A stretch of DNA of 64,000 bases from Siphonodentalium dalli. Taxonomy: Eukaryota > Mollusca > Scaphopoda > Gadilida > Siphonodentaliidae. The position numbers and the translations under genes were made by a program. The stretch covers positions 75,792,705-75,856,704 of the forward strand of contig CP136067.1 in NCBI GenBank assembly GCA_032622095.1, given 5' to 3'. Below, in pieces: positions 48,501-55,735 of this stretch. Each line of letters opens with the position of its first letter. Positions within the stretch are counted from its first letter, which is position 1. Below the pieces are notes generated by a model. The model saw nothing but the letters and a program-made list of their open reading frames with translations. It did no database searches and had not been told where the DNA came from.

Positions 48501-51500
48501 ACTATCTTAACGATCGTATATTTAGCGAACTGCAGACTTATCTGAAATTATGGTGCATCTTATATGCGGATGAAACCGTCTTGTTTGCGGATAATCCACA
48601 CGATATGCAACGCATCCTCGATGCGTTCTCAGACTACTCTGAGTTCCCCTCCAACATTCACACTATCTAATGATAAACTGGAAATAGTTGAGCGCTGCCC
48701 TTATTTGGGCATTGAGTTATTTTATAATGGCCGATTTTGCCAATCAATCAAGTCGATAAAAATTAAATCGACAAAAGCTATGTACGGACTTCTGTCCAAG
48801 GTGAAAAATCTCCAAATTCCTGTAGATTTGGCGCTCAAACTATTTGACTACCTTATATAACCTATTTTATTGTATGGATGCGAAATATGGGGCTTTGAAA
48901 ATACCCGTGCTATTGAGGCCGTTCACCTAAAATTCTGCAAGCTTTTGACAAACATGAAGATGGGCACACCAAATTATATCGTATATTGTGAACTCGGAAG
49001 ATGGCCCTTGCGTATCGAAATTGAAAAGAGAATGATCGCATACTGGAGTCGTTTATTGAAGAAAGAGACCAGCTTGCCACTTACTCTCTACAAGCTAATA
49101 TTAGCTATTAAAGGTGGAGGCAAAGATATACGATATATAAATATCATGAACGAAATTTTTGACTGCGCAGATTGCGAAGTTAGCTGGAGAACAGTCACAA
49201 ATTACAAATTGTATGCTTCATGTTATACATGGTAAACTACTGAACCAATTGAATAGTAGAATAATGACATATCGAAATCTTCACGTGGAGAATTCTATCA
49301 TATGTTGAAGGAATCCCAATCACTTAATCGTTATTATACTGAACTTCCCTTCAATGTTATTATTCCTATACAGCGAATGCGTACAACTAATCACAGGTTG
49401 GGACGTTGGGTGTGGAAACTATGAAATGGTCGAGATCTAAGACCAAATCAAAAGGAAAGTCACCAGATAGCTCATGTAAACTATGCGATGCCACCATGTG
49501 CGATGAATTTCATTTTGTAATGGTCTGTCCAGAATTAAGTGAGCTTAGAGCTAAATACTTCGACAAATCGCAATTGACTACCCCGTCGAGACACTTTCTA
49601 CGATTTATTGAACTCTGACGACATGATAAAGCTCCGCAAACTGTCAAGTTTCATCAAAATTTGATTGAACAAAATCCTATGACGGTTCCAACTAATGATT
49701 CCACCATAACTCACGCAGATATTGATATATAAAACACAATTGAATAGAACGGAAACTGATTGAATTTATGTAAATGTTGAATAATTTGCTTTAAAATTTC
49801 TTTTAAAATGCATCTTATAGTCTCATATTTTTACAAGCGAAAGTTCAGCTATACACTTAACAGTCCATTTTTATAGGTTGTAATTATTGACGGAAGTACT
49901 TATATGTTTACGTATATATATGTGTGTATATGTATATATATATATATATTAGCAGGGTTACCCGGCGTTGCCCAGGTTAATGCGATGTGAAACCCTCTGT
50001 ATGCTGTGGATATTTGTTGGGAATAGAGAATTAATGCTCTTGCTTAAAGTGTTATACGTTTTCTCATCAATTGTATATTCACATAGCATCACAAAACATG
50101 ATTATTACAGTCATTGAATATAAGTAGTGGCTCACCTCGTCAATTGTCATTCTGTTTATCGCGATTAATCCGTTCCACCAATAATGAAGTATTTATTTAT
50201 TTAAAACTGCGTATACATTAGACGTTATAATATGACACATGAACATCATAAACACATTTGTTCGATAAAAGATGATAATTGGGTTTTACATATTGAGATG
50301 TATCAATCAATCTAGTGGGTTGGATTAAGATCTCGAGGATTATGGTGCTATATATTGGCTAAATATCCTCAGATTAAACGAAATGTTGCTGCGCAAATAT
50401 ATCAGCTACATGTGCCAGGCACAGAGCGAGATTTTGAGTTGTTTATGTCAGTCGATGAGTCTGTTCTAAAACCATTGTCAGATGTTAGGATTGGGAGGAT
50501 CCTGAAAAGTCTTGTGCTACTAACTGCATTTTCTTGTATATCAGAATAAAAAGTATATTTGACTGCACACTGTGACCACTATTTTTGAAAAGGCCTTCCA
50601 TATCTCTTGACAAATTGTAACTTTGTTGTGGAAACTGTATTGAATGGAACAGACTCAATTGTGTTATAATATATATGCAATCCTCTGACGGTTCGAGGTC
50701 TCTCAGTTTGCACGAATATATGTATCTCTTCAATAGAATGATAAATATACGTTTAATGCTTCTTCTATGTATCTAGTTTTGCTAGCTCATTGTGTGAATG
50801 CCCTGATTGCCATCCCCATATAAATATGACAGTTAAGAAGATATAATTGTTCAAGTGACTTAAGTGGGTAACCATATGTCGGGATTGTGAAATGTGAACG
50901 CCCAAAACTACTTAAAATGATATGGAGATGGCCTGGTGACTGTATATAACTTATATGTGGATATCGGCGAATAGCAATCTTATCAATGATAGTGCATATC
51001 CGCTCGCCACCCGTGACGCAAACGACACCAAATGTGATTTAATTCATGGTATATCACTAGAGAAAAACGTGTATGAATTTGGTGGAAATTGGTGCCAAAT
51101 ATATTTGTATCAGCTTTTGCCTCTTTTGACATATTTAAACCACGCCCATTATATATATACTGGCGATGATTATATATATGTTTGATGGTAGTCAGCAACT
51201 AAACAAATTCTGAGAATAGTTATGACCCCACATCTCTCACCCAAACGACAGCAATTTGGCGTCTTTAAATCACACGATGATATTCCTCGTATCATAGAGA
51301 AGAATAATATATCAATTTGGTGGAAATCTGGGCTAAAAATAGTTTATTAAATCAATTGTTGATGCAACGCTGACTCGAACAACGCCATATTGCGAAGGTG
51401 ATTATGTATTCGTTTGGTGGAAATCGGCGACAAAACTATTTCACTATATTTTTTTTAATTTTGCCGACCTCCCCCTTTTCTTCCCCTGACAACAACAGCG

Positions 51501-52838
51501 TCATTTTAGAACCTTTTAACCCGCACCATTATCTTCCTTGTAAAAAGTTACCCCTCGATTGTACCGCGTGAAGTTATATATAGAACGCACACAGACAGAC
51601 AGAAAGACAGACAGACAGACAGCACGATCTGATTTCTTGTATCATTTGAGAAGAACGTGTTTGAATTTGATGGTAATTGGTACTAAAACTATTTTGTATC
51701 AGTTTTGGTGACCCTCCCGTCCCTATTTCGGACTCAAGCTGGCACACTAAGACTCATTAGAGATTAGAGATGCATATATATGAAATTGGTGAAAATTGGC
51801 GAGTATACAAATTCGTATCAAATTTAAGATCCCCATATCTCTCACTCATAGGGCACCAATTTGGTGTATCTAAACCACACGATAAGATTCCTCGTATCAC
51901 GGAGAAGAATATGTATCAATGTGGTGGAAATCGGCACCAAACGTATAGATATAATTTGTTGTGTCCCTCTCATCTCTATACACCACTGACTCGAATGGCC
52001 CCACTTGTGACATCCTTAAACCACACGATTACACTCCTGATATCATGGAGATGATTGTTTATAAGTTTGGTGATAATCGGCGAGTAAACAATTTGTTTTA
52101 TCAAATTTGGTGCCATTCCCTCCCCTCCCCACCTCTCACACAAACAGCACCAATGTGGCGTCTTTAAATCACACGATTAGATTCCTCGTATCATGGATAA
52201 GAACGTGTATCAATTTGGTGGAAATTGGCGCTAAAAATAATTGTGCATCAATTTTGGTGCCCCTGTCCTTTTCAATGCAACCCTGACTCGAATGGGGCCA
52301 CATTTGACAGATATAAGCCACACCATTAGACTCCTCATACCATGGGGATGATTTTGTATAAGTGTGGTGGCAATCGGCGACAAACCAATTATTATCAAAT
52401 TTAGTGCCCACCCGCTCCCAATCTCTCATCCAAAAGACAACAATTTGGCGTTGTTAAATCGCACAATTAGATTCCTTGTATCACGAAGAAGAATATATAT
52501 CAATTTGGTGGAAATCGGCGCTAAAATTAGCTTTATCAATTTTGGTGCCCCTCTCCCCTTCCGTGCATCACTGACTCGAACGATGCCACTTTTGACATAT
52601 TAAACCACACCGTTGGATTCTTCATATCGTGGGGATGATTATATGTAAGTTTCGTGGCAATCGGCGACAGACAAAAAAATATGCCCCTCCCGACCATTAT
52701 CTTTCTCGTAAAATGCTACTCCTAGTAGACCCCTTTGGCATCATCTAGATGGTCCCCTGTGAATTTCTATAGAACACAGACAGACAGACAGACAGACAGA
52801 CATTCGCAAATATAGATATAGATATATATGTATATAGC

Positions 52839-52905
<67 letters not shown>

Positions 52906-52952
52906 CTATATATATATATGTGTGTATGTATATGCGTGTGTATATACGCATA

Positions 52953-53049
<97 letters not shown>

Positions 53050-54507
53050 GCATAGTTGTTATATATTGGGTGTGTGATGATTGTTTTCTGTATTTACTGT
53101 TTGCGTGTGTATTTTCAAATATTTGGACCGGAGCGTTCTCATTTGTACATAGTGTATTATATGTTTTCTCATGTACCAAATTACAAACTGCCTGAGAATA
53201 AAGCATTACTTACTTACTTACTTATGATAATTACAAATACAAGAAATTAAAAGGATAATTTGTAAGTCTTATATTATCGACAGTTTTGTTCTCAAACATA
53301 TTAACGAACGGCAGCATTTAGTCACTTAAATTTCCCAAAATTTCATAATTATTCATTCAATGGTTGGAAAAAATATGCTACGTGATATTAAGGCAAATTT
53401 TCAATAAATGACTAGCACACAATTTGCAAATATTTGATTGAACAATTTGTGTATACCAGGTCATGTGTAGGAGGGTACATACAGGATATACTACAAATCT
53501 TATTTTTTGACCAGCGCAGTGTTGTAAGAAAGCACAACATGTCATATCAAGGTTCTACTTCAGAATGTAACATCAATATACCTATGAAAGAATAATTCAT
53601 TGAATTTTCCTGCTATAATATGTTTTTCAAATTATACCACGGTATACCACCATACACATGTATATCGTTTTTACTTTGCTATTTCATGGTTTGTAAGATG
53701 TGGATGTGTGATATCAAGGTTATTTTTTATTTAGGTACCAACATAATGCTGACAAATATGACAATTGTCATTGGTGTGTTCAAATTTTACACAATAAAAT
53801 ATTATAAATTATACCAGGGTATACAGGCATATTCCCCAACTTTAATAATTATTCATTGAAGGGTGTGAAAGAATACACTATATGTGATATTAAGGCCAAT
53901 TTTCAACAAAGAACACTATTGATCAAAATTGTGAATTTCAAATATTTTATCAAACCATTTGTGTGTACCAGGGAATACCCCGGTACCACATCTGTTATGT
54001 CAGCCGTGTACCGGGGTATTGCCAGGCTATACTGGGGTACTGGTGGGGTTGTACCATGGGACTACCCTGGTATAATATGGTATACCGTGGTATACAGGGA
54101 TGTACACTGGGGTATTTTTACCTCGGGTGTCTCGGCGAAGGATTTCTCTTTCAAATAATACCCCAAACGTCCCTCAATTACATTTATATCCATATCATTT
54201 AATACATTAACACCCAAGATCGTCAAAAATCCAGGTTGATCTCCCCCAAAATGTATGGTGATGATTTTCCGAAAATCCACCCATCCAGATTATTCTAATA
54301 AAAAATCGATCAAACAATCAACTAACACAATCAATATATATAACCGTACCTCGCACATCCCGTTAAAAGATCGTCGTCATCCCATTCGATAGAATTATTT
54401 CCGACAGAATCCTTCGACTCGAGCGGTCCGCGAAGTGCATAACATACATTATGTGTAGGGGCACTAAGAGTGTCTAGGGAACTCTCCCGGGTAAGTTTAT
54501 CCACCAT
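18422..54507 (-). CDS. HVCN1-like: Hv1-like voltage-sensor / proton channel gene, 8 coding exons (overall span)
   Basis: Joining the eight exons listed separately gives 1287 nt, 428 aa plus stop, with all seven introns GT-AG and phases 2,1,0,0,1,0,1 matching. The product has four membrane segments: S1 about 65-92, S2 about 190-210, S3 about 223-241, S4 about 252-272. Human Hv1 equivalents present: D112 (D78), D123 (D89), H140 (H191), E153 (E204), K157 (K208), D174 (D225), D185 (D236), W207 (W261), R208 (R262), R211 (R265), N214 (N268). Not conserved: E119 (Q85), F150 (L201), R205 (L259), H193. A helical, charged segment (270-314) could be the cytosolic coiled coil of Hv1 dimers. A Ser/Asp/Glu-rich tail follows. 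Hv1 conducts protons outward across membranes. Whether this divergent form conducts, or is a non-conducting relative such as TMEM266, is not decided by sequence. The first in-frame ATG is used. Confidence 0.88.
18826..19000. repeat. Imperfect inverted repeat
   Basis: AACGTAATGTATATACGTCAT...GACGTCAACGA at about 18826-18871 is mirrored by TCGTTGACGTAAAATGACGT...ATGACGTT at about 18968-18998. A smaller palindrome (TATGGAACATACGTTCCATA) lies between them. Possibly part of a foldback element together with the next feature. Confidence 0.45.
19137..19294. repeat. 158-bp near-perfect palindrome
   Basis: Arms of about 78 nt meet at GAGGCGC-AA-GCGCCTC (centre 19215/19216), with outer ends ACACAGAACGACACGATGTG and its inverse. 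Only a handful of mismatches are seen. The sequence is far more GC-rich than its surroundings. ORFs on the two strands across it are mirror images and not genes. Confidence 0.9.
19389..19530 (-). repeat. Retroelement 3' end with (AGGAT)n tail, minus strand
   Basis: The reverse-oriented relative of 15140-15283: the tail TAGGATAGGATAGGAT, then TTTTATTTCGATATACAC, then a stem-loop GGGGGTGGCA...TGCCACCCC. The Hv1-like gene is also on the minus strand, so this tail is in its sense orientation within the intron. Confidence 0.55.
19785..20265. repeat. GGTTCT/AGAACC repeat array
   Basis: Three to four diverged units of roughly 120-150 bp. Each has TTGGTTCT(T/A)GGT(G/A)GAGAACC, then (G/A)AATCAAAT.ATTC, then TTCGGAACCAAATTT. 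Each unit is itself palindrome-rich because GGTTCT and AGAACC alternate. Related pieces are at 21650-21880 and 22195-22250. Confidence 0.65.
21650..21880. repeat. Dispersed GGTTCT/AGAACC repeat piece
   Basis: The same motif series as the 19.8-20.3 kb array: TTTTGGTTCTAGGTGAAGAACC, TTCGGAACCAAATTTCA, then TTTGGTTCCTGAACGAGAACC. Separated from the array by about 1.4 kb. Confidence 0.55.
22488..22569 (-). CDS. HVCN1-like: Hv1-like gene exon 7
   Basis: Residues 308-334 plus one base: [19 protein letters not shown] and the Lys/Pro-rich end. Acceptor ATCAATACAG, donor CAG|GTAAGA. No domain is recognised. It is supported by two strong splice sites, an open frame and exact phase fit between exons 6 and 8. 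Cys314 could serve as a dimer-crosslinking residue; that is speculation. Confidence 0.72.
24372..24540 (+). repeat. Hairpin-headed repeat end (plus orientation)
   Basis: ACTGGCTGGGGTACCCGGTGTTGCTCGGGTAAAGAC: the same head pattern (ACTRGC + CCCGG-GTTG-CCGGG-type stem) as the repeats at 49943 and 60781. The body after the head does not match those copies. Confidence 0.5.
24890..25785 (-). repeat. Hairpin-headed repeat, minus-strand partial copy
   Basis: The reverse complement begins TTACTAGCAGCGTTGCCCGG and then follows the first 0.9 kb of the 49943-52830 repeat with clear but patchy similarity (for example GAATGCCCTGATT.CC.TCCCCA.ATAAATATGACAGTT). The copy stops near 24890. Together with the plus-strand head at 24372 it makes two facing heads. 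Confidence 0.6.
26630..26745 (-). CDS. HVCN1-like: Hv1-like gene exon 6 (S4 end and helical segment)
   Basis: Residues 269-307. Acceptor TTGTGTTTCAG, donor AAG|GTAGTA. Completes S4 ([11 protein letters not shown]) and continues into a charged helix ([20 protein letters not shown]) in the position of the Hv1 coiled coil. An unspliced read-through would add only 14 residues. Confidence 0.85.
28941..28962 (-). repeat. (CAATT)n retroelement tail
   Basis: Pentanucleotide tract CAATTCAATTCAATTCAATT; its reverse matches the (ATTGA)n tail at 14765-14795. Confidence 0.5.
29268..29735. repeat. GTCCG-rich repeat element with TATACCCCCA hairpin head
   Basis: Starts with the hairpin TATACCCCCA...TGGGGGTATA (29268-29299), then a GTCCGTCC tract (29310-29380), then two diverged units of about 160 bp. 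Each unit has GACTTAATAACTTT(A)AACAA, ATGAACC(G/A)ATTT and TTTTCGACTTATTTTGACTT. Unidentified class; probably a non-autonomous mobile element. Confidence 0.6.
29736..30850 (-). pseudogene. LINE fragment, second family (RT thumb to C-terminus)
   Basis: Minus-strand coding remains in at least two frames: [63 protein letters not shown], then the C-x2-C...DEYHIILRC Cys/His motif. These align block by block with the 12.5-13.5 kb LINE (for example RCQHAKRAIFAL, TPNVLIYGEIGM, LKFRTRNHRLPIE). The fragment starts in the RT thumb, so it is strongly 5'-truncated. It lies in the sense direction inside intron 5. Confidence 0.8.
30880..30910 (-). repeat. Retroelement 3' end with short (TTAC)n tail
   Basis: The reverse complement reads GAGAATAAAGCATTACTTACTT, identical in layout to the plus-strand tail at 53195-53226. 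Confidence 0.5.
31907..32045 (-). CDS. HVCN1-like: Hv1-like gene exon 5 (S3 and S4 start)
   Basis: Residues 223-268 plus one base. Acceptor TATATTTGCAG, donor A|GTAAGT. S3 reads [18 protein letters not shown] with both conserved Asp (225, 236). A short loop has LPGTE and no zinc-site His. S4 reads [15 protein letters not shown]. The Hv1 signature RxWRxxRxxN is present except for its first Arg, which is Leu259. Confidence 0.92.
32046..33145 (-). other. Intron 4 of the Hv1-like gene
   Basis: 1100 bp, AT-rich. A short tandem duplication (CTTTTGATGGGTAAGTTGTGT, about 32380 and 32408) and nothing else of note. Confidence 0.7.
33146..33199 (-). CDS. HVCN1-like: Hv1-like gene exon 4 (S2 end, S2-S3 loop)
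   Basis: A 54-nt micro-exon, residues 205-222 ([18 protein letters not shown]), phase 0 at both ends. Acceptor TTCTTATTTCAG, donor GAG|GTAATT. Lys208 aligns with human Lys157, and the xxHHKxE end matches the start of S3 in Hv1 proteins. It was found only because the flanking exons required it. Confidence 0.88.
33200..34014 (-). other. Intron 3 of the Hv1-like gene
   Basis: 815 bp. Includes a (TA)n microsatellite at about 33586-33611. No coding signal. Confidence 0.7.
34015..34343 (-). CDS. HVCN1-like: Hv1-like gene exon 3 (long S1-S2 linker and start of S2)
   Basis: Residues 95-204. Acceptor TTGTTTCAG, donor GAG|GTAATT. Starts directly after S1. The first about 93 residues are a hydrophilic, helix-prone loop with one N-glycosylation sequon (N120-N-T). 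They are followed by [16 protein letters not shown], the first half of S2, with the conserved His191 (zinc-site His140 in human) and Glu204 (Glu153). The phenylalanine of the charge-transfer centre is Leu here. Confidence 0.9.
35096..36105 (+). pseudogene. Highly decayed LINE remnant (CR1/L2-like)
   Basis: Scattered, frame-shifted pieces in LINE order: [10 protein letters not shown] (start of RT) at about 35130; [20 protein letters not shown] (thumb) near 35415; SEARY near 35507; [20 protein letters not shown] with [10 protein letters not shown] near 35660-35745; WLTL and the His-rich THTALGYRQ-like end; IHYWTNY and [11 protein letters not shown] near 35950-36010. An internal deletion removed most of the RT catalytic core. 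It is much older than the other LINEs. Confidence 0.65.
36855..38185 (-). pseudogene. LINE fragment of a third family (RT to C-terminus)
   Basis: Minus strand, split over four frames: [19 protein letters not shown] and CQHGFRQKR (38185-37991); [19 protein letters not shown] (motif A) and TSGVPRG (37945-37720); [25 protein letters not shown] (motif C), [18 protein letters not shown] (37773-37240); then [20 protein letters not shown] and a final [20 protein letters not shown] ending near 36855. Catalytic Asp residues are present, but frameshifts (near 37720, 37980 and 37215) inactivate it. The element is 5'-truncated near 38185, inside intron 2 in the sense direction. Confidence 0.85.
38328..38452 (-). 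CDS. HVCN1-like: Hv1-like gene exon 2 (S1)
   Basis: Residues 53-94 plus one base. Acceptor TCGCTGCAG, donor AAAG|GTTAGT. Encodes YRKKLSKFL (basic pre-S1) and the S1 helix [16 protein letters not shown]. Asp78 aligns with the selectivity Asp112 of human Hv1 and Asp89 with Asp123. The line-up with the human pre-S1/S1 stretch is gap-free. A LINE fragment ends only about 140 bp downstream of the donor. Confidence 0.88.
39308..39745. repeat. (ATC)n microsatellite with a 196-bp duplication
   Basis: CATCAT-type trinucleotide runs, longest at 39449-39525. A block starting TTTATATCGTCGTTATCAGC and running about 80 nt occurs at 39339-39417 and again at 39526-39604, nearly unchanged, so the array grew by segmental duplication. 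Poly-Ile and poly-His/Met ORFs across it are repeat artefacts. Confidence 0.85.
39746..41640. other. No gene seen
   Basis: AT-rich intronic sequence, extremely so at 40450-40830. No coding frame, tail or inverted repeat could be supported. Confidence 0.5.
41650..43545 (+). repeat. 1.9-kb dispersed repeat, copy 1
   Basis: Collinear with 62370-64000 in the same orientation, with frequent substitutions. Shared landmarks: GGGAATTAGGTTA.TCGGCTAC, ATAAAACACAAACAATAGTA, TGGCTGTCATTTGGCCTGCTT, CACCAGGCTAGATCCCC, TGATGGGTCTT, AAGGAAGTTGAATTAGC. It contains about 340 nt (near 41823-42160) absent from copy 2. Neither copy has a convincing gene: the shared 60-70-codon frame beginning KEVELARV is interrupted differently in each. 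Unknown element class. Confidence 0.75.
43554..43744. repeat. 95-bp tandem duplication
   Basis: TTTTAACAGTATTTATTCCA...GCAGGCGTATGTGAGT is present twice head to tail (break at about 43649), with about 5 differences. Confidence 0.85.
43745..47690. other. Non-coding intronic stretch
   Basis: No gene. A C10 tract near 45279-45288 lies close to GGGGGTCAGGAAAAAAATTGC (45225-45245), resembling the ends of the 13.8-kb G-tract element. The rest is AT-rich with no detected structure. Confidence 0.45.
47715..47875. repeat. Local tandem duplication around GTACTGGC(T/C)AGTA palindromes
   Basis: CGTGTACTGGCTAGTACATG...GGTCAGGA...AG.CCAGAAT at 47709-47760 is repeated in diverged form at 47809-47876. Each copy holds the palindromic core TACTGGCCAGTA or a variant. 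Confidence 0.55.
47968..48035 (+). repeat. Dispersed 60-bp repeat (also at 53512-53572)
   Basis: CAGTGTTGTAAGAAATCACAACAT...CATGTCATATCAAGGTTCTACTTCAGAATG; the copy at 53512 lacks 9-10 nt in the middle but is otherwise almost the same. Confidence 0.65.
48380..49618 (+). pseudogene. LINE fragment, second family (RT core to C-terminus)
   Basis: Starts within the RT between motifs A and C: a degenerate [17 protein letters not shown], then motif C as [10 protein letters not shown], where the second Asp of YADD is Glu. After a frameshift: [39 protein letters not shown], a [15 protein letters not shown] block, and finally C-x2-C...DEFHFVMVC with [12 protein letters not shown] (49470-49560). Clearly the same family as 9.2-13.6 kb. 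5'-truncated, frame-shifted, antisense to the host gene. Confidence 0.8.
49943..52835 (+). repeat. 2.9-kb hairpin-headed repeat with internal periodic units
   Basis: Head TTAGCAGGGTTACCCGGCGTTGCCC directly after a (TA)n tract; tail of repeated CAGA before (TA)n at 52790-52830. From about 51050 to 52700 there are some ten diverged units of 140-170 bp. Their core alternates '(A/T)CAATTTGGTGGAAATCGGCG..AAAA' with 'TTTTGGTGCCCCTCCC...ACTCGAA...TTGACATATTAAACCACAC'. An extra CAGA tract at 51595-51622 suggests two elements fused. A 64-codon frame at 50355-50549 has a damaged counterpart in the 25-kb copy but no known domain. Confidence 0.65.
52825..53046. repeat. Long (TA)n tract
   Basis: About 220 bp of TA dinucleotides with small interruptions (GCTATA, TGTGTGTATG, CGCATA). 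IYIYIY-type ORFs on both strands are artefacts. Confidence 0.95.
53110..53226 (+). repeat. Retroelement 3' end with (TTAC)n tail
   Basis: Ends CTGCCTGAGAATAAAGCATTACTTACTTACTTACTT: AATAAA followed by a tetranucleotide tail. A reverse copy of the tail lies at 30880-30910. Confidence 0.5.
53630..54115. repeat. Array of TACC/GGTA short palindromes
   Basis: Variants of TATACC(A/C)(C/G)GGTATA and TACCCCGGTA-like words occur about a dozen times, most densely at 53965-54110 (for example GGAATACCCCGGTACCAC, GTACCGGGGTATTGCC, TACCCTGGTATAATATGG, TATACCGTGGTATACAGG). Lies inside intron 1, 240-720 nt downstream of exon 1. Origin unknown. Confidence 0.6.
54350..54507 (-). CDS. HVCN1-like: Hv1-like gene exon 1 (N-terminus)
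   Basis: Residues 1-52 plus two bases of codon 53. ATG at 54507-54505 in the context GTGGCGATGG, a strong Kozak match; no in-frame ATG lies upstream in the open frame. Encodes a soluble, acidic N-terminus ending [13 protein letters not shown]. Donor AG|GTACGG. The two left-over bases join the single base of exon 2 to make Arg53. Confidence 0.75.
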
Positions 54508-55735
54508 CGCCACACACAAATAGCCAAAGTAATAGAAAAGCTGGCCAGTAATGAACGTAATATACAATGAACAACCAGAAATGTCAGGAAACCACAAAAG
54601 GATATGTCATTCGGTGGACAGTTGGCCCTTTGTTATCAGGGGTTACGGTGGTTCCCCTGATCACTGTTAAAATGACGTCACATGTTTAGTGACAGAAACG
54701 TTTAATCCCATCTGTTATAACTAGTGTCAGGTACCCGGACTAGAGTACTGACAAACATTTGACAGATTGACAGACACAAACAGTTCTATATATATACATA
54801 TAGATATGACATATATTTATGCATCCCCCATCCGCTAGAGTTGGAGTTTAAATAATGTTATTGTCTAATTTAATGGACTCAAACTGGATGCCGGAATTTT
54901 TTTTTTTTTATACCCTCGGTAGTGAAACCTAGCGGGTATGGGAAAATTGTACATGAGTATTGACACGTTGTCAATTTATCTTGTATTCACAACAGTACTT
55001 ACGTCAGCGCTGTTTGACCTGTAAGAACAGTTGTGTATAGCATTGCGAAGTCATGTCCCGAGTATATACGGGGTTTTGCGTCACTAGTTTACATCCTCGA
55101 CTTTTATGATATGCCTGAGGCTATCTGACTCATTGTAAGCATCACATATTAAATGAGGACGAACCTCACGCATGTTCGTGATGTCTATCTACCCTCGTAG
55201 ATAAATTCAAATACTGTGGTTGTGTATTTTCAAATCGTCAACAGTGAAAAGACAGATGTTTGTATCGTAATATTAAAGCTCATCCGTTTCCGATACACCA
55301 TACAGCTGCATTGAGATTACAACCCGTATATATAGTCATTCTGAATTATTGTCGCAAAAATAATTCATATTATCTGCAAATATAACTTATTGTCGGGGTA
55401 AGATTCTGCGTTCATTTATCACCACCGTAAACCTGCACGGTATCACCAACCTGGAAGGTATCACCAACATCGGGCCAATGGTTTTAAAAATGAACATAAA
55501 CTTGTATCCTCCCTCAGATGAATGTATTTATCTTTCGTAAAAGCAGAATACCCCATATATAGCTTGCTCTCACCGTGGTACATTTAATGGAAATGGCTCA
55601 TTTCCTATTTTATTAAATGTACATTTTGTGACGTTAGGTAATTAGTTTGAGACATAATTATCTTCCATTGACGAAGGAGAATGCGTGTATGAATAGCAAA
55701 ATATATGTTTGAGTAAGTGCCCTGTAAGTACCCGA
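54508..55735. other. Upstream region of the Hv1-like gene
   Basis: The 5' UTR and promoter of the minus-strand gene should lie here, but no TATA box or initiator can be singled out. Contains a T-run at 54899-54910 followed by ATACCC...GGGTAT (54912-54942). No ORF. Confidence 0.4.

Larger units (their letters stand above)
38453..54349 (-). other. Intron 1 of the Hv1-like gene
   Basis: 15.9 kb, the largest intron. Contains the trinucleotide microsatellite, one copy of the 1.9-kb repeat, a LINE fragment, the 2.9-kb hairpin-headed repeat, a long (TA)n tract and the TACC/GGTA palindrome array. Confidence 0.7.

Noticed and set aside
52838-53250. IYIYIY ORFs on both strands
   Set aside because: Translation of (TA)n; not protein coding.
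54508-54597. N-terminal extension of exon 1 by 30 residues
   Set aside because: It would start at TTG; the first ATG in frame is at 54507 in a strong Kozak context.
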